Source: Methylobacterium nodulans ORS 2060 (GTDB lineage Bacteria > Pseudomonadota > Alphaproteobacteria > Rhizobiales > Beijerinckiaceae). Taken from it: a DNA stretch of 64,000 nt. Below are positions 17,318-25,405 of this stretch, piece by piece. The translations under genes were made by a program, and so were the position numbers. The stretch lies in contig NC_011894.1 of NCBI RefSeq assembly GCF_000022085.1, positions 1,452,501-1,516,500 on the forward strand, in the 5' to 3' direction. The notes beneath the pieces were generated by a model. That model ran no database searches. It was given only the letters and a program-made list of their open reading frames with translations, and was not told the DNA's origin. Within the stretch, counting starts at the first letter, position 1. Every line of letters starts with the position of its first letter.

Positions 17318-18084
17318 GCCCCGAGGAGGCGTGGCGCCGGCTCTCCGCCCTCACCCCCGCCCGGATCGGCCTCGGCCGGGCCGGGTCGGGGCTTCCGACC
17401 CGCGCGGTGCTGGGCTTCGCCCTCGCGCATGCCCAGGCCCGCGACGCGGTCCACACGCCGCTCGACGTGGCGGCTTTGCGGGCGGGCATCGAGGCGCTGG
17501 GGCTGCGGAATGTGGCGGTCGCTTCCGCGGCGCCCGACCGCGCCACCTATCTGCGCCGGCCCGATCTCGGGCGCCGGCTCGAGGGGCTAAGCGCCGAGCG
17601 CCTCGCCGCCGCGGCGGCCGCTCCCGTCGATCTCGCGATCGTGGTCGCGGACGGGCTCTCGGCCCGGGCGATCCACGAGGGGGCGGTGCCGCTGCTCAGC
17701 GTGCTCGCACCCGCGATCGCCGGATCGGGCTGGTCGCTGGCGCCGGTCGTGGTGGCCGAGCAGGCCCGGGTGGCCCTCGGCGACGCGGTCGGCGCGGCGC
17801 TGAAGGCCCGCGCCGTGGCGGTGCTGATCGGCGAGCGGCCCGGCCTGTCCTCGCCCGACAGCCTCGGGATCTATCTCACCTTCGATCCGCGCCCCGGCCG
17901 CACGGATGCGGAGCGCAACTGCCTCTCGAACGTGCGTGCGGCCGGGCTCAAGCCGGAGCTTGCGGCCTTCAAGCTGCACTGGCTCATCGGCCAGGCGTTC
18001 CAGCGGGGGCTCACGGGCGTGGCTCTGAAGGACGAGAGCGACCGGCTGCTCGGGGCTGAGGCGGCGACGCCGCTTCCGGGTTGA
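17314..18084 (+). CDS. eutC: Ethanolamine ammonia-lyase small subunit
   Basis: 256 residues. N-terminal LTPARIGLGRAGSGLPTRAVLGFALAHAQARDAVHTP and C-terminal RPGRTDAERNCLSNVRAAGL are clear EutC signatures; the first contributes to the adenosylcobalamin site. Translational coupling to eutB through a four-base overlap fits the alpha6-beta6 enzyme. The pair appears without eutA or a permease, a minimal catabolic set. Confidence 0.95.
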   Translation: MSPEEAWRRLSALTPARIGLGRAGSGLPTRAVLGFALAHAQARDAVHTPLDVAALRAGIEALGLRNVAVASAAPDRATYLRRPDLGRRLEGLSAERLAAAAAAPVDLAIVVADGLSARAIHEGAVPLLSVLAPAIAGSGWSLAPVVVAEQARVALGDAVGAALKARAVAVLIGERPGLSSPDSLGIYLTFDPRPGRTDAERNCLSNVRAAGLKPELAAFKLHWLIGQAFQRGLTGVALKDESDRLLGAEAATPLPG

Positions 18085-18151
18085 GCCCCGGGCCCCTCTC
18101 GCCCGGACTAGGCGGCGCCGTCGTCATCATCCCGTCGCACGGGCTCCCCTA

Positions 18152-18256
18152 GAGCACTCTCCGCCGAAGTGGATGCCGGTTCGGCGCAAGAGAGCGCGAC
18201 ACAGCAAGAGCTTGAGAGCCGTGCCCGCTCCAAATGGAGCGGGCACGGCTCTCAAG
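18152..18256 (+). repeat. Repeat family C, copy 1, with 21-bp perfect hairpin
   Basis: It begins AGAGCACTCTCCGCCGAAG, continues through a GCCGGTTCGGC motif, and ends in a perfect 21-bp stem (18211-18231 with 18236-18256) around AAAT. The head closely matches a second copy at 20626-20695. It lies between eutC and argB. It resembles widespread alphaproteobacterial intergenic repeats of the AGTGGANRCCGGTTCG type. The stem could also terminate eutBC transcription. Confidence 0.65.
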
Positions 18257-18343
18257 CCACCATCCATGCTTCCGGCGCCCGGAATCCTGCGCTAGAACCC
18301 GCCGCCCCGGGCGACGGGGCCCGACCGAGAGGACGTCGTCACG

Positions 18344-19258
18344 ATGAGCCAATCCGACGCGGACGCGCTGCCCAACGTCCATGTGCGGGCCGAGGTGCTG
18401 GTGCAGGCCCTGCCACACATGCAGCGCTACGACGAGGAGATCGTCGTCATCAAGTATGGCGGCCACGCCATGGGCGACCGCGCGGCGGCCGAGGACTTCG
18501 CCGAGGACATCGTGCTGCTCGAGCAGTCGGGTCTCAAGCCGGTGATCGTGCATGGCGGCGGGCCGCAGATCGGCCGCATGCTCGACCGGCTCGGCATCAA
18601 GTCCGAGTTCCGCGAGGGCCTGCGCGTCACCGACGAGGCCACCGTCGAGGTGGTCGAGATGGTGCTCGCCGGCTCGATCAACAAGCAGATCGTCGGCTGG
18701 ATCTCGGCGGAGGGCGGCAAGGCCATCGGCCTGTGCGGCAAGGACGGCAACATGGTCCAGGCCCGCCGCGCCACCCGCACGGTGGTCGATCCCGATTCGA
18801 ACATCGAGCGCCACGTCGATCTCGGCCTCGTCGGCGAGCCGGAGCGGGTCAACCGCGCGGTGCTCGACGCCGTGCTGAAGGCCGAGCTGATCCCGGTGCT
18901 GGCCCCGGTGGCGGTGGGCAGCGACGGCCAGACCTACAACGTCAACGCCGACACCTTCGCGGGCGCGATCGCGGGGGCGCTGCGCGCCAAGCGCCTCCTC
19001 CTCCTGACCGACGTGCCCGGCGTCCTCGACAAGGACAAGAAGCTGATCCCGGAGCTCTCCATCGAGGATTGCCGCCGCCTGATCGCGGACGGCACCATCA
19101 CGGGGGGCATGATCCCGAAGATCGAGACCTGCATCTATGCCATCGAGCAGGGCGTCGAGGCGGTGGTCATCCTCGACGGCAAGGTGCCGCACGCGGTGCT
19201 GCTGGAGCTCTTCACCGATTACGGCGCGGGCACGCTGATCCGGCGCAGCGGCGCCTGA
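18344..19258 (+). CDS. argB: Acetylglutamate kinase
   Basis: 304 residues of the amino-acid kinase fold. It phosphorylates N-acetylglutamate in arginine biosynthesis. Motifs include [46 protein letters not shown] and [13 protein letters not shown]. The C-terminal [18 protein letters not shown] segment is typical of arginine-sensitive forms. The gene stands apart from other arginine genes here. Confidence 0.97.
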   Translation: MSQSDADALPNVHVRAEVLVQALPHMQRYDEEIVVIKYGGHAMGDRAAAEDFAEDIVLLEQSGLKPVIVHGGGPQIGRMLDRLGIKSEFREGLRVTDEATVEVVEMVLAGSINKQIVGWISAEGGKAIGLCGKDGNMVQARRATRTVVDPDSNIERHVDLGLVGEPERVNRAVLDAVLKAELIPVLAPVAVGSDGQTYNVNADTFAGAIAGALRAKRLLLLTDVPGVLDKDKKLIPELSIEDCRRLIADGTITGGMIPKIETCIYAIEQGVEAVVILDGKVPHAVLLELFTDYGAGTLIRRSGA

Positions 19259-19276
19259 CCACGGCCTGAGCCACGA

Positions 19277-19300
19277 TCCCGCTTCCCTTCTGGAGCGGGA
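19277..19300 (+). terminator. Weak hairpin after argB
   Basis: TCCCGCT pairs with AGCGGGA around a 10-base loop, followed by CGCTTATCTT. The stem is short and the downstream T-run is interrupted, so this is a tentative call. Confidence 0.3.
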
Positions 19301-19360
19301 CGCTTATCTTGGACGTCCGGGGGCCGCGGGGCCCCCTTCTCGTCGATACGGGTCAGATCC

Positions 19361-20092
19361 TTGTTCCTGCCCAGCGAGAGCCACGTCACTGCTCCGAACG
19401 GCCGCGGGTTCACCGACGTCGACACCTGGGTCTTCGACCTCGACAACACGCTCTACCCGCACGATGCCCGCGTCTGGCCTCAGGTCGACGAGCGCATCAC
19501 CCTCTACGTGATGCATCTGTTCGGGCTCGACGGGCTCTCGGCCCGCGCCCTGCAGAAATATTTCTATCACCGCTACGGCACGACCCTGCGTGCGCTGATG
19601 GACGAGTGGACGATCGACCCTTACGACTTCCTCGACTTCGCCCACGACATCGATCATTCGGGAATCGCCCTCGACCCAGCGCTCGGCCAGGCGATCGAGG
19701 GGCTGCCGGGGCGCAAGCTCATCCTCACCAACGGCTCGCGCCGTCACGCCGAGAATGTCGCGAGGAAGCTCGGCATCCTCGACCATTTCGAGGATGTGTT
19801 CGACATCGCGGCCTCCGATTTCGTGCCCAAGCCCGAGCGGTCGGCCTACGAGAAGTTCCTCGACCGCCACGGGGTCGATCCGACCCGCTCGGCCCTGTTC
19901 GAGGACATCGCCAAGAACCTCGTCGTGCCCCACGACCTCGGCATGGCGACGGTGCTGGTGGTGCCCCGCACGGTCGATCCCTTCCGGGATCCCATCGAGC
20001 AGGAGGCCGTGAGGGCGCCCCATATCGACCACATCACCAACGACCTCGCCGGATTCCTCACCGAGCGGGTCGCGCCGACGCTGCCCCGGTGA
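19361..20092 (+). CDS. HAD-family pyrimidine 5'-nucleotidase
   Basis: 243 residues. HAD motif I is VFDLDNTLYP, motif II LTNGSR, then a Lys in VPKPERSAY and motif III LFEDIAKNL. This matches the SDT1/pyrimidine 5'-nucleotidase subgroup, which dephosphorylates UMP/CMP-type substrates. The likely start is a TTG at 19361; no ATG or GTG lies between it and motif I. Its stop overlaps the start of a 38-residue reading frame as GTGA. Confidence 0.85.
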   Translation: MFLPSESHVTAPNGRGFTDVDTWVFDLDNTLYPHDARVWPQVDERITLYVMHLFGLDGLSARALQKYFYHRYGTTLRALMDEWTIDPYDFLDFAHDIDHSGIALDPALGQAIEGLPGRKLILTNGSRRHAENVARKLGILDHFEDVFDIAASDFVPKPERSAYEKFLDRHGVDPTRSALFEDIAKNLVVPHDLGMATVLVVPRTVDPFRDPIEQEAVRAPHIDHITNDLAGFLTERVAPTLPR

Positions 20093-20205
20093 GCCCCGAG
20101 AGCGACCCGATGGAGGTCTGGGGCCGGCGCATCGGCCGGGGCCTCGGTCTTGCGGCCATGGTGACGACGGCGTGGTGGCTCGGCGTGCGGTTAAGGCTGT
20201 GGTGA
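20089..20205 (+). CDS. 38-residue single-helix membrane peptide, translationally coupled
   Basis: A short frame starting GTG inside the nucleotidase stop (GTGA) and stopping in TGATG at the start of the zincin gene. The peptide has a charged head (MSPESDPMEVWGRRIG) and one hydrophobic stretch (LGLAAMVTTAWWLGVRL) with an Arg-flanked end, consistent with a small membrane protein. Tight overlap at both ends is the evidence for translation. It resembles no family I know. Confidence 0.55.
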   Translation: MSPESDPMEVWGRRIGRGLGLAAMVTTAWWLGVRLRLW

Positions 20206-20627
20206 TGACGGACGCCCCCGACTGGAGAACCGCGCGGGCGCCCGATCTCGCCGCCATCGAGGCGCTGGCGGAAGCGGCCTTCGCGCGGCTGCCCGACGCC
20301 TTCCGGCGGCTCTGCCAGGGGGTGGTGATCCGGGTCGAGGATTTTCCGGACGAGGAGACCCTCGACGAGTTGGGCTGCGAGAGCGAGTTCGACCTGCTCG
20401 GGCTGTTCCGCGGCATCGGCCTCGCCCAGGGTGGGGGCGCGGCGAGCCTCGTGACGGGCCAGTTCCCCAACATGGTCTGGCTCTACCGCCGCCCCCTGCT
20501 CGACTACTGGGCCGAGCACGACGAGACGCTCGGCCACCTCGTCACCCACGTGCTGGTGCACGAGATCGGCCACCATTTCGGCCTCTCGGATGCGGATATG
20601 GCCCGGATCGAGGCGGAGGCCGGCTAG
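20205..20627 (+). CDS. Zincin-like metallopeptidase family protein
   Basis: 140 residues with HEIGHHFGLSD near the C-terminus, the HExxHxxxGxxD zinc motif of the small zincin-like metallopeptidase (DUF1025, PF06262) family. The N-terminal part (APDLAAIEALAEAAFARLPDAFR) matches that family too. Its ATG overlaps the stop of the upstream 38-residue frame. Cytoplasmic; substrate unknown. Confidence 0.85.
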   Translation: MTDAPDWRTARAPDLAAIEALAEAAFARLPDAFRRLCQGVVIRVEDFPDEETLDELGCESEFDLLGLFRGIGLAQGGGAASLVTGQFPNMVWLYRRPLLDYWAEHDETLGHLVTHVLVHEIGHHFGLSDADMARIEAEAG

Positions 20628-20695
20628 AGCGCTCCCCGCCGAAGTGGAGGCCGGTTCGGCGTCGGGGAGCGCGTCACATCAAAGCTTGAGAGCCG
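20626..20695 (+). repeat. Repeat family C, copy 2 (short form)
   Basis: It shares the AGAGC-CTC-CCGCCGAAGTGGA head and GCCGGTTCGGCG motif with the copy at 18152 and ends CTTGAGAGCC without the long stem. It starts within the TAG stop codon of the zincin gene and ends next to the stop codon of the convergent membrane-protein gene. Confidence 0.6.
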
Positions 20696-20699
20696 CCGC

Positions 20700-21926
20700 T
20701 CAGCCGCCCCGGGGCGGCAGGGCGCTCGCCTTCGGCCGGCTGGTGCGGAACTGGCCGCGCTCGATGGCGATGAAGGCCAGCACCGCGACGGCGACGCTGG
20801 TCAGCCACCAGATCACCGTGGTGCCGATGCCGAGGCAGGCCGAGGCGAAGGCGGTCATGGCGGTCGCCATGGCGCCGGGCGCGAGCGTCGGATGGTCGCG
20901 GCCCGATTGCAGTATCGCCGACCACAGCACGAAGGCTGCCGCGAAGGCGCCGACGACGCCGAGCTCGTACCAGATCTCGAACAGGAGCGAGGTCGGCGCG
21001 CTCGGCGGCAGCAGCCCGACGGCCCGCCCGCGCAGGGCCGTCTCGAAGCCGTGGCCGGTGAGGAGGCGCAGGGGCTCGCTCGTCACGACGCGCTGCCACG
21101 TCTTCAGCGACATGGCGAGCGGATGGAGCGTGCCGAGGAGCGGCGTCACCAGGGGCCGCAGCAGGAAGGGCAACAGCGGTGCCAGCGCCAGCAGGCCGGC
21201 GGCGACCCCGGCCGTGATCCGCACGCCGGGCCCCGGCCGCCAGGCCGCGAGGGCGAAGGCGGCGGCGCCCGCGGCGAGCGCGAGGAGCGGGATCGGGCTC
21301 GGCGCGAGCACCAGGGCGAGCGCCACCGCCACGGCGACGCCCAGCGCCTCGACGTCGCGGCGCCGCGAGCGCAGCCACGCGACCGCGGGCCAGACCAGCA
21401 GCGCGAGCAGCATCGCGCCGCGCTCCAGGGTGGAATCGTCGTCCAGGCCGATGCGCAGGGCCGCCCCGCTGAACAGCCCGAGCGCCACCGCGACCACGGC
21501 CGCTAGGCCGACGCCAATGGGCAGCAGGTAGGCGTTCGCCGCGCGCATCCGGTCCGGCAGGGCCAGGTAGCCCGCGAGGGTCAGCAGGAGCGTGACGGCG
21601 ATGTTGAGGAGCCGCTCGGCGGCCGAGCCCGGGAAGGGCGTCCAGACGATCGAGAGCGCCGCCCAGCCGACCAGGAGGGCGCCGGCCGCCACCGCCCGCG
21701 CCCGCACGAAGCGGCGCAGGCCCGCCCCGAGCGGCCGCGCGGCCCCGTCGAGGAGCGTGGCGAGGCACAGGATCACGACGGCGATCGGCACCAGGATGAC
21801 GATGGCGCGGCGCGACACGAGGGTGGCGAGGGGCAGCGCCACCAGCAGGCCGAAGAAGCCGATGCGGCGCAGCAGCGCCGCCGCATCGGCGGCCGGATCG
21901 GTGGAGGAGGAAGCCGCGCGGGGCAT
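20700..21926 (-). CDS. O-antigen ligase/polymerase-type membrane protein
   Basis: 408 residues and about ten membrane helices by eye. The long periplasmic loop between late helices (TWQRVVTSEPLRLLTGHGFETALRG) contains the GHGF signature seen in Wzy/WaaL-type proteins, followed by a conserved HNxxL-like position replaced by SLLFEIWYELG. It probably joins or polymerises a surface polysaccharide at the inner membrane. Start MPRAASSSTD is chosen to precede the first helix. No glycosyltransferases are adjacent. Confidence 0.75.
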   Translation of the reverse strand: MPRAASSSTDPAADAAALLRRIGFFGLLVALPLATLVSRRAIVILVPIAVVILCLATLLDGAARPLGAGLRRFVRARAVAAGALLVGWAALSIVWTPFPGSAAERLLNIAVTLLLTLAGYLALPDRMRAANAYLLPIGVGLAAVVAVALGLFSGAALRIGLDDDSTLERGAMLLALLVWPAVAWLRSRRRDVEALGVAVAVALALVLAPSPIPLLALAAGAAAFALAAWRPGPGVRITAGVAAGLLALAPLLPFLLRPLVTPLLGTLHPLAMSLKTWQRVVTSEPLRLLTGHGFETALRGRAVGLLPPSAPTSLLFEIWYELGVVGAFAAAFVLWSAILQSGRDHPTLAPGAMATAMTAFASACLGIGTTVIWWLTSVAVAVLAFIAIERGQFRTSRPKASALPPRGG

Positions 21927-22346
21927 GTGCGACGAGCCTTCGGGCGGGCGCGCACCGGGCGCGCGTTCCGTCCCTCGTAGTGAGCCGGGAGGCGCAGGGC
22001 TGTAGATGCGATGCAACACTGCGGGCCGGGAGGGCACAGCCTCGGACAGGTCCGGCAGAAACGGACCCCGCTTCTCCGTCCGGAGATTCAACAAATCAAG
22101 GGCTTGGAGTCCATCAGACACTGTCCCGAGCAACCGGTGGACTCCCGCTCCGGCGCGGGAGGTGCGACGAAGGATCCTCGGGCCGGTCGAGGGCGGGTCG
22201 GGGCGCCTCCGGCGTCGCCGCGGGATTCCGCAGCGCGGAATCCGGCCCCGTCTCCGGACGGAGAACCGGTCTCCACCTCGCCCGGACGGCCTCCCGGAGG
22301 ATCCGCGACCGGGTCTCCTGCTCCTTCAGGGCAGCGCCGCGATCCC
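21927..22346. other. Intergenic region with inverted-repeat structure
   Basis: No gene is seen. Three palindromes are present: TCTCCG-TC-CGGAGA at 22073-22086, GGATTCCGC-AGC-GCGGAATCC at 22223-22243 and TCTCCG-GA-CGGAGA at 22251-22264. The outer two are reverse complements of each other, giving a segment of about 190 bp with inverted ends. Confidence 0.45.
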
Positions 22347-22616
22347 TCAGGCGCCCTGCTGCAGCACCGCCGCCACATCCGCCTCCGTCACCGCCTCGAC
22401 GGGCCTGCCGACCTTGACGGCCCGGCTGCGGGCCCCCGGTGCCAGGATCAGGATCACGGTCTCGGTGCCCGGGCAGGCCGGGTCCGGGCAGACGATCTCG
22501 CTGACCGTGAGCGCGACCTCCGGCCCGAAGCCGCCGGCCTGGCGCGCGAAGGCGGCGACCCGCTCGCGCGCCGCGGCATCCGGCCGCGGCCGGCGGAAGG
22601 CCGAGAACAGGCCCAT
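22347..22616 (-). CDS. Conserved 89-residue protein downstream of WD40 gene
   Basis: A short soluble protein with SEIVCPDPACPGTETVILI, a Cys-x4-Cys pair that might bind metal, and a C-terminal EAVTEADVAAVL helix. It follows the WD40 gene by six bases and is probably co-transcribed. Family not recognised with confidence. Confidence 0.6.
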   Translation of the reverse strand: MGLFSAFRRPRPDAAARERVAAFARQAGGFGPEVALTVSEIVCPDPACPGTETVILILAPGARSRAVKVGRPVEAVTEADVAAVLQQGA

Positions 22617-22622
22617 GCGGCG

Positions 22623-23636
22623 TCAGCGCGGCAGGGTGAGGATGCCGGCCTCGCCATCCGTGGCCCCGAAGGCGAGGTGCTCGCCCGGCCGGTCCCAGGC
22701 CAGCGCCGTGACGCTGCTGCCCTTCACGGCCGGCCGCACCAGCAGCTCCGAGCCGTCCGTGAAGCGGATCAGCAGGATACAGCCGTCCTCGTAGGCGGTG
22801 GCGAGCACCGGCGCCTTCGGGTGGAAGGCCACCCGCGACACCCGCGCGGTCCGCACGCCGCATTCGCGCGGCTGCTTGCCGGTCGGCCCCTCCTTGGTGT
22901 CGAAGGGCCAGACGATCGCGGCCTCGGCGCCGCCCGTCGCGAGCCAGTTGCCATCGGCGGACCACGAGATCGAGCGCACCTTGGCCGGGTAGCCGGTCAT
23001 GCGCATATGGCCGCGGTCGGGCTGGAGGCGCCAGCCGTGCAGCGCGTTCTCCTGCATGGTCGTCACCACGAAGCGGCCGTCCGGCGACCAGGTGACGTCG
23101 ATATGCGAGCCCTTCCAGGCGAGCGCCTCGGGTGTGGCGTCGAGGTTCGGGTACCAGAGGGTGGCGCCGTTGTAATGCGCCAGGGCGAGCCGGTAGCCCT
23201 TGGGCGCGAAGGCGAGCCCGCGCACGGTCGAGGGCGCCTCGGTGGTGCGCTCGCGGCCCTTGGCATCCCGCGCGATCACGCGCTTGCCCGCCGCGAAGGC
23301 CACGGCCCCGTCCTGATGCAGCGCCAGCGCGTCGATCCAGGCCCCGCCCCGGGCGGTGGCCAGGGTCTCGGTGGTGCCGTCCGGGGCCGTCACGGCGACG
23401 CGCCCGTCGTCGCCGCCCGTCACGAGGCGCCGCCCGTCGCCCGCCGCCACCAGGATGCCGCCCTCCGGATGGGCCGCCACCCGCTCGACCGTCCCGTCGG
23501 GCGCGGCCAGCAGCACCACCCCGTCGCCGAGCGCCAGGGCCGCCCGCCCGCCGAGCCAGTGGATGCCGGTCACGTGGGCGCCGGCCGTGATCCCGGTGAC
23601 GGCCTGGGTCAGGGACGGGGCGGCGGTGGCACTCAT
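22623..23636 (-). CDS. WD40-repeat beta-propeller protein
   Basis: 337 residues containing about seven WD40-like blades, each with a variant of the GH-…-WSPDGRFVVTT or LATGGAEAAIVWP pattern. No signal peptide, no enzymatic domain. Likely a cytoplasmic scaffold; the partner is not evident. ATG (MSATAAPSLTQ) gives a compact N-terminus. Confidence 0.82.
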   Translation of the reverse strand: MSATAAPSLTQAVTGITAGAHVTGIHWLGGRAALALGDGVVLLAAPDGTVERVAAHPEGGILVAAGDGRRLVTGGDDGRVAVTAPDGTTETLATARGGAWIDALALHQDGAVAFAAGKRVIARDAKGRERTTEAPSTVRGLAFAPKGYRLALAHYNGATLWYPNLDATPEALAWKGSHIDVTWSPDGRFVVTTMQENALHGWRLQPDRGHMRMTGYPAKVRSISWSADGNWLATGGAEAAIVWPFDTKEGPTGKQPRECGVRTARVSRVAFHPKAPVLATAYEDGCILLIRFTDGSELLVRPAVKGSSVTALAWDRPGEHLAFGATDGEAGILTLPR

Positions 23637-23898
23637 GCTCGAAGAACCCTGCGCGGCGGACAGATGTCGGTGGCCTCTCACATGGGTCCGTCTCTTGCAA
23701 GTGCGAGCCCCTGGGGTGCGGAGGGCTTCGCGGGAGAGGGCGCCCCCCGCCGATTCACCACCGGGGGGCCATGGTTAAGTCTTCGCTCACCAAACCTGCG
23801 CAATTCGCCGGATCCGCCGCGAACGCGGCCAAGTCCGATGCCGTTCTCATACGGCGACGGTCGAGGCGGTCGTCGCCGTCTGGAATCGGAGTTGCGTC

Positions 23899-24306
23899 AT
23901 GATCCAGCTTGCCTGCGCCGCCCTTCACCCGCCGAGCCTGCTTCCGCCGGAGACGGTCCTGGTGGTCGAGGACGAGGCGCTGATCTGCGAGATGACCGCG
24001 GCGGCCTTCGCGGACGAGGGCTACCGGGTGCTCACCGCCGCGGATGCCGAGGAGGCCGGCCGCATCCTGCAGCGGGAGCGGGTCGACATGCTCTTCACCG
24101 ACATCGACCTCGCCCGCAACACGGACGGCGTCGCGCTCGCCCGCGCGGCGCGGCATCGCCGCCCGGATCTCGCGGTTGTCTATACGTCAGGAGGGCGGCA
24201 TAGGCTGGCGGAGGGCGAGGCCGTGTCCGACTCGGTGTTCGTGCCCAAGCCCTATTACCCGAGCGATGTCGTGGCCCTGGCCAACCGGATCCTCGGGCAT
24301 TCCTGA
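23899..24306 (+). CDS. Stand-alone response regulator receiver
   Basis: 135 residues, receiver domain only. It has acidic pair VVEDEALI, phospho-acceptor region FTDIDLA, Thr/Ser in YTSGG and Lys in FVPKPYYPSD. No output domain. It probably acts by protein contact or as a phosphate sink. The cognate kinase is not in the window; a diverged relative lies at 60812. Confidence 0.85.
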   Translation: MIQLACAALHPPSLLPPETVLVVEDEALICEMTAAAFADEGYRVLTAADAEEAGRILQRERVDMLFTDIDLARNTDGVALARAARHRRPDLAVVYTSGGRHRLAEGEAVSDSVFVPKPYYPSDVVALANRILGHS

Positions 24307-24330
24307 CCCAAGGTTCCGGAGCCCTCCGTG

Positions 24331-24693
24331 ATGGTGACCCGCGTGATCCTTCTTGCCGCCGGCCTTCTGACCTCCGGCGCGGCCGCTGCGGCCGAGACGC
24401 CGGCCGGCTGCCCGGCGCTCTCCCTGCGCCTGGAGGAGGAGATCGCCCGCACGCCGCGGCTGCTCGAGCCGGCGAACGAGCAGACGGTGCGCGACCTTCG
24501 CACCCTGCGCGACGCCGCAATCGTGCTCGACGCCTACGCGTATGGCCCCGAATGCGAGCGCCTGAGCGTGATCCTGCGCGAGCTTCTCGCCAATCCGCGC
24601 AAGACCATCGGCCAGGGCGGGGACACCGACGAGGAGAAGGCCGGGGCCGTGGAGGAGGCCCGCACCCCGAAGGCGCCCGCCGGCAGGAGATAG
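24331..24693 (+). CDS. Small exported helical protein
   Basis: About 120 residues. A signal peptide (MVTRVILLAAGLLTSGAAAAAE) is followed by a helical domain CPALSLRLEEEIARTPRLLEPANEQTVRDL with Cys residues at both ends (CPALS, PECERL) that may pair, and a charged tail. GTG-ATG-GTG codons stand in tandem at the start; the ATG is preferred. Function unknown. Confidence 0.62.
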   Translation: MVTRVILLAAGLLTSGAAAAAETPAGCPALSLRLEEEIARTPRLLEPANEQTVRDLRTLRDAAIVLDAYAYGPECERLSVILRELLANPRKTIGQGGDTDEEKAGAVEEARTPKAPAGRR

Positions 24694-25405
24694 CGGTCGC
24701 GCAGGCCCTGTCGGCCTGCACGATTGATCGGCATGAGCGGCGGTCAGCCCGGGTGATCCGATGCTCGACCGCGATCGAACCTGCCGTGCTGGCAGCCGCC
24801 CCGCTCCTCATGCTGAGGTGCAGCCGGCGACGAAGTTCGCCCGCGGCACCCCCCCCCAGCACCTCAGGTTCGCTTGAGACCGCGTCAGCCCAGGCGAGGA
24901 TGTCCGCCTGACGTGTCCGGAGGCGATCGAGGATCGGCTCGCCCGGCCTCGTGTCGCCCGCCCTCCCTTTCCCGGATCTCCTTCCGCTGGCGCTCCAGTC
25001 GTGCAGGCCCTAACGGGCGCGGAAAGGGCGGAGAACCGTCCTGTCTGAGCCAAGCCATGTTGTCCGAGCGCTCCCGCCTGCGGCAGCCAACCCCGGCCCT
25101 CAATCTCATGGTTGCTCAACATGAGGGCGGTCGGGGGTGCCAGAGGAGGGAGCGCCCCCGCGGCCGCCTCGGGTTTCATCCGTCAGGGTCTGTGCGGCCG
25201 GTGGCGAACTCATGCGGAGGTCGAGCATCGACGAGGGTTCGGGCGTCGAAGGCGCTCTCCGAACCTGCCGTCCCGGCCGCCCGGGTCAGGGGACGCGGCG
25301 GCGTGACGGAATCCGGTCGAAGAAGCTGAACCGTCGCCCCGTCACCGCCGTTGTGTCGAGGCCCGCGCGGTCGCGCGGTCCCTCGTGCCCCGAAGGGTCC
25401 TCTGC
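24694..25405. repeat. Gene-free region built of repeat fragments
   Basis: No credible gene in about 710 bp. Pieces of repeat family A occur at 24787-24880 (CCGCCCCGCTCCTCATGCTGAGGTGC) and 25070-25215 (CGAGCGCTCCCGCCTG to GGCGAACTCATG). The part at 24970-25031 is an inverted near-copy of 29527-29589. The region appears to be a landing site for repeats. Confidence 0.6.
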
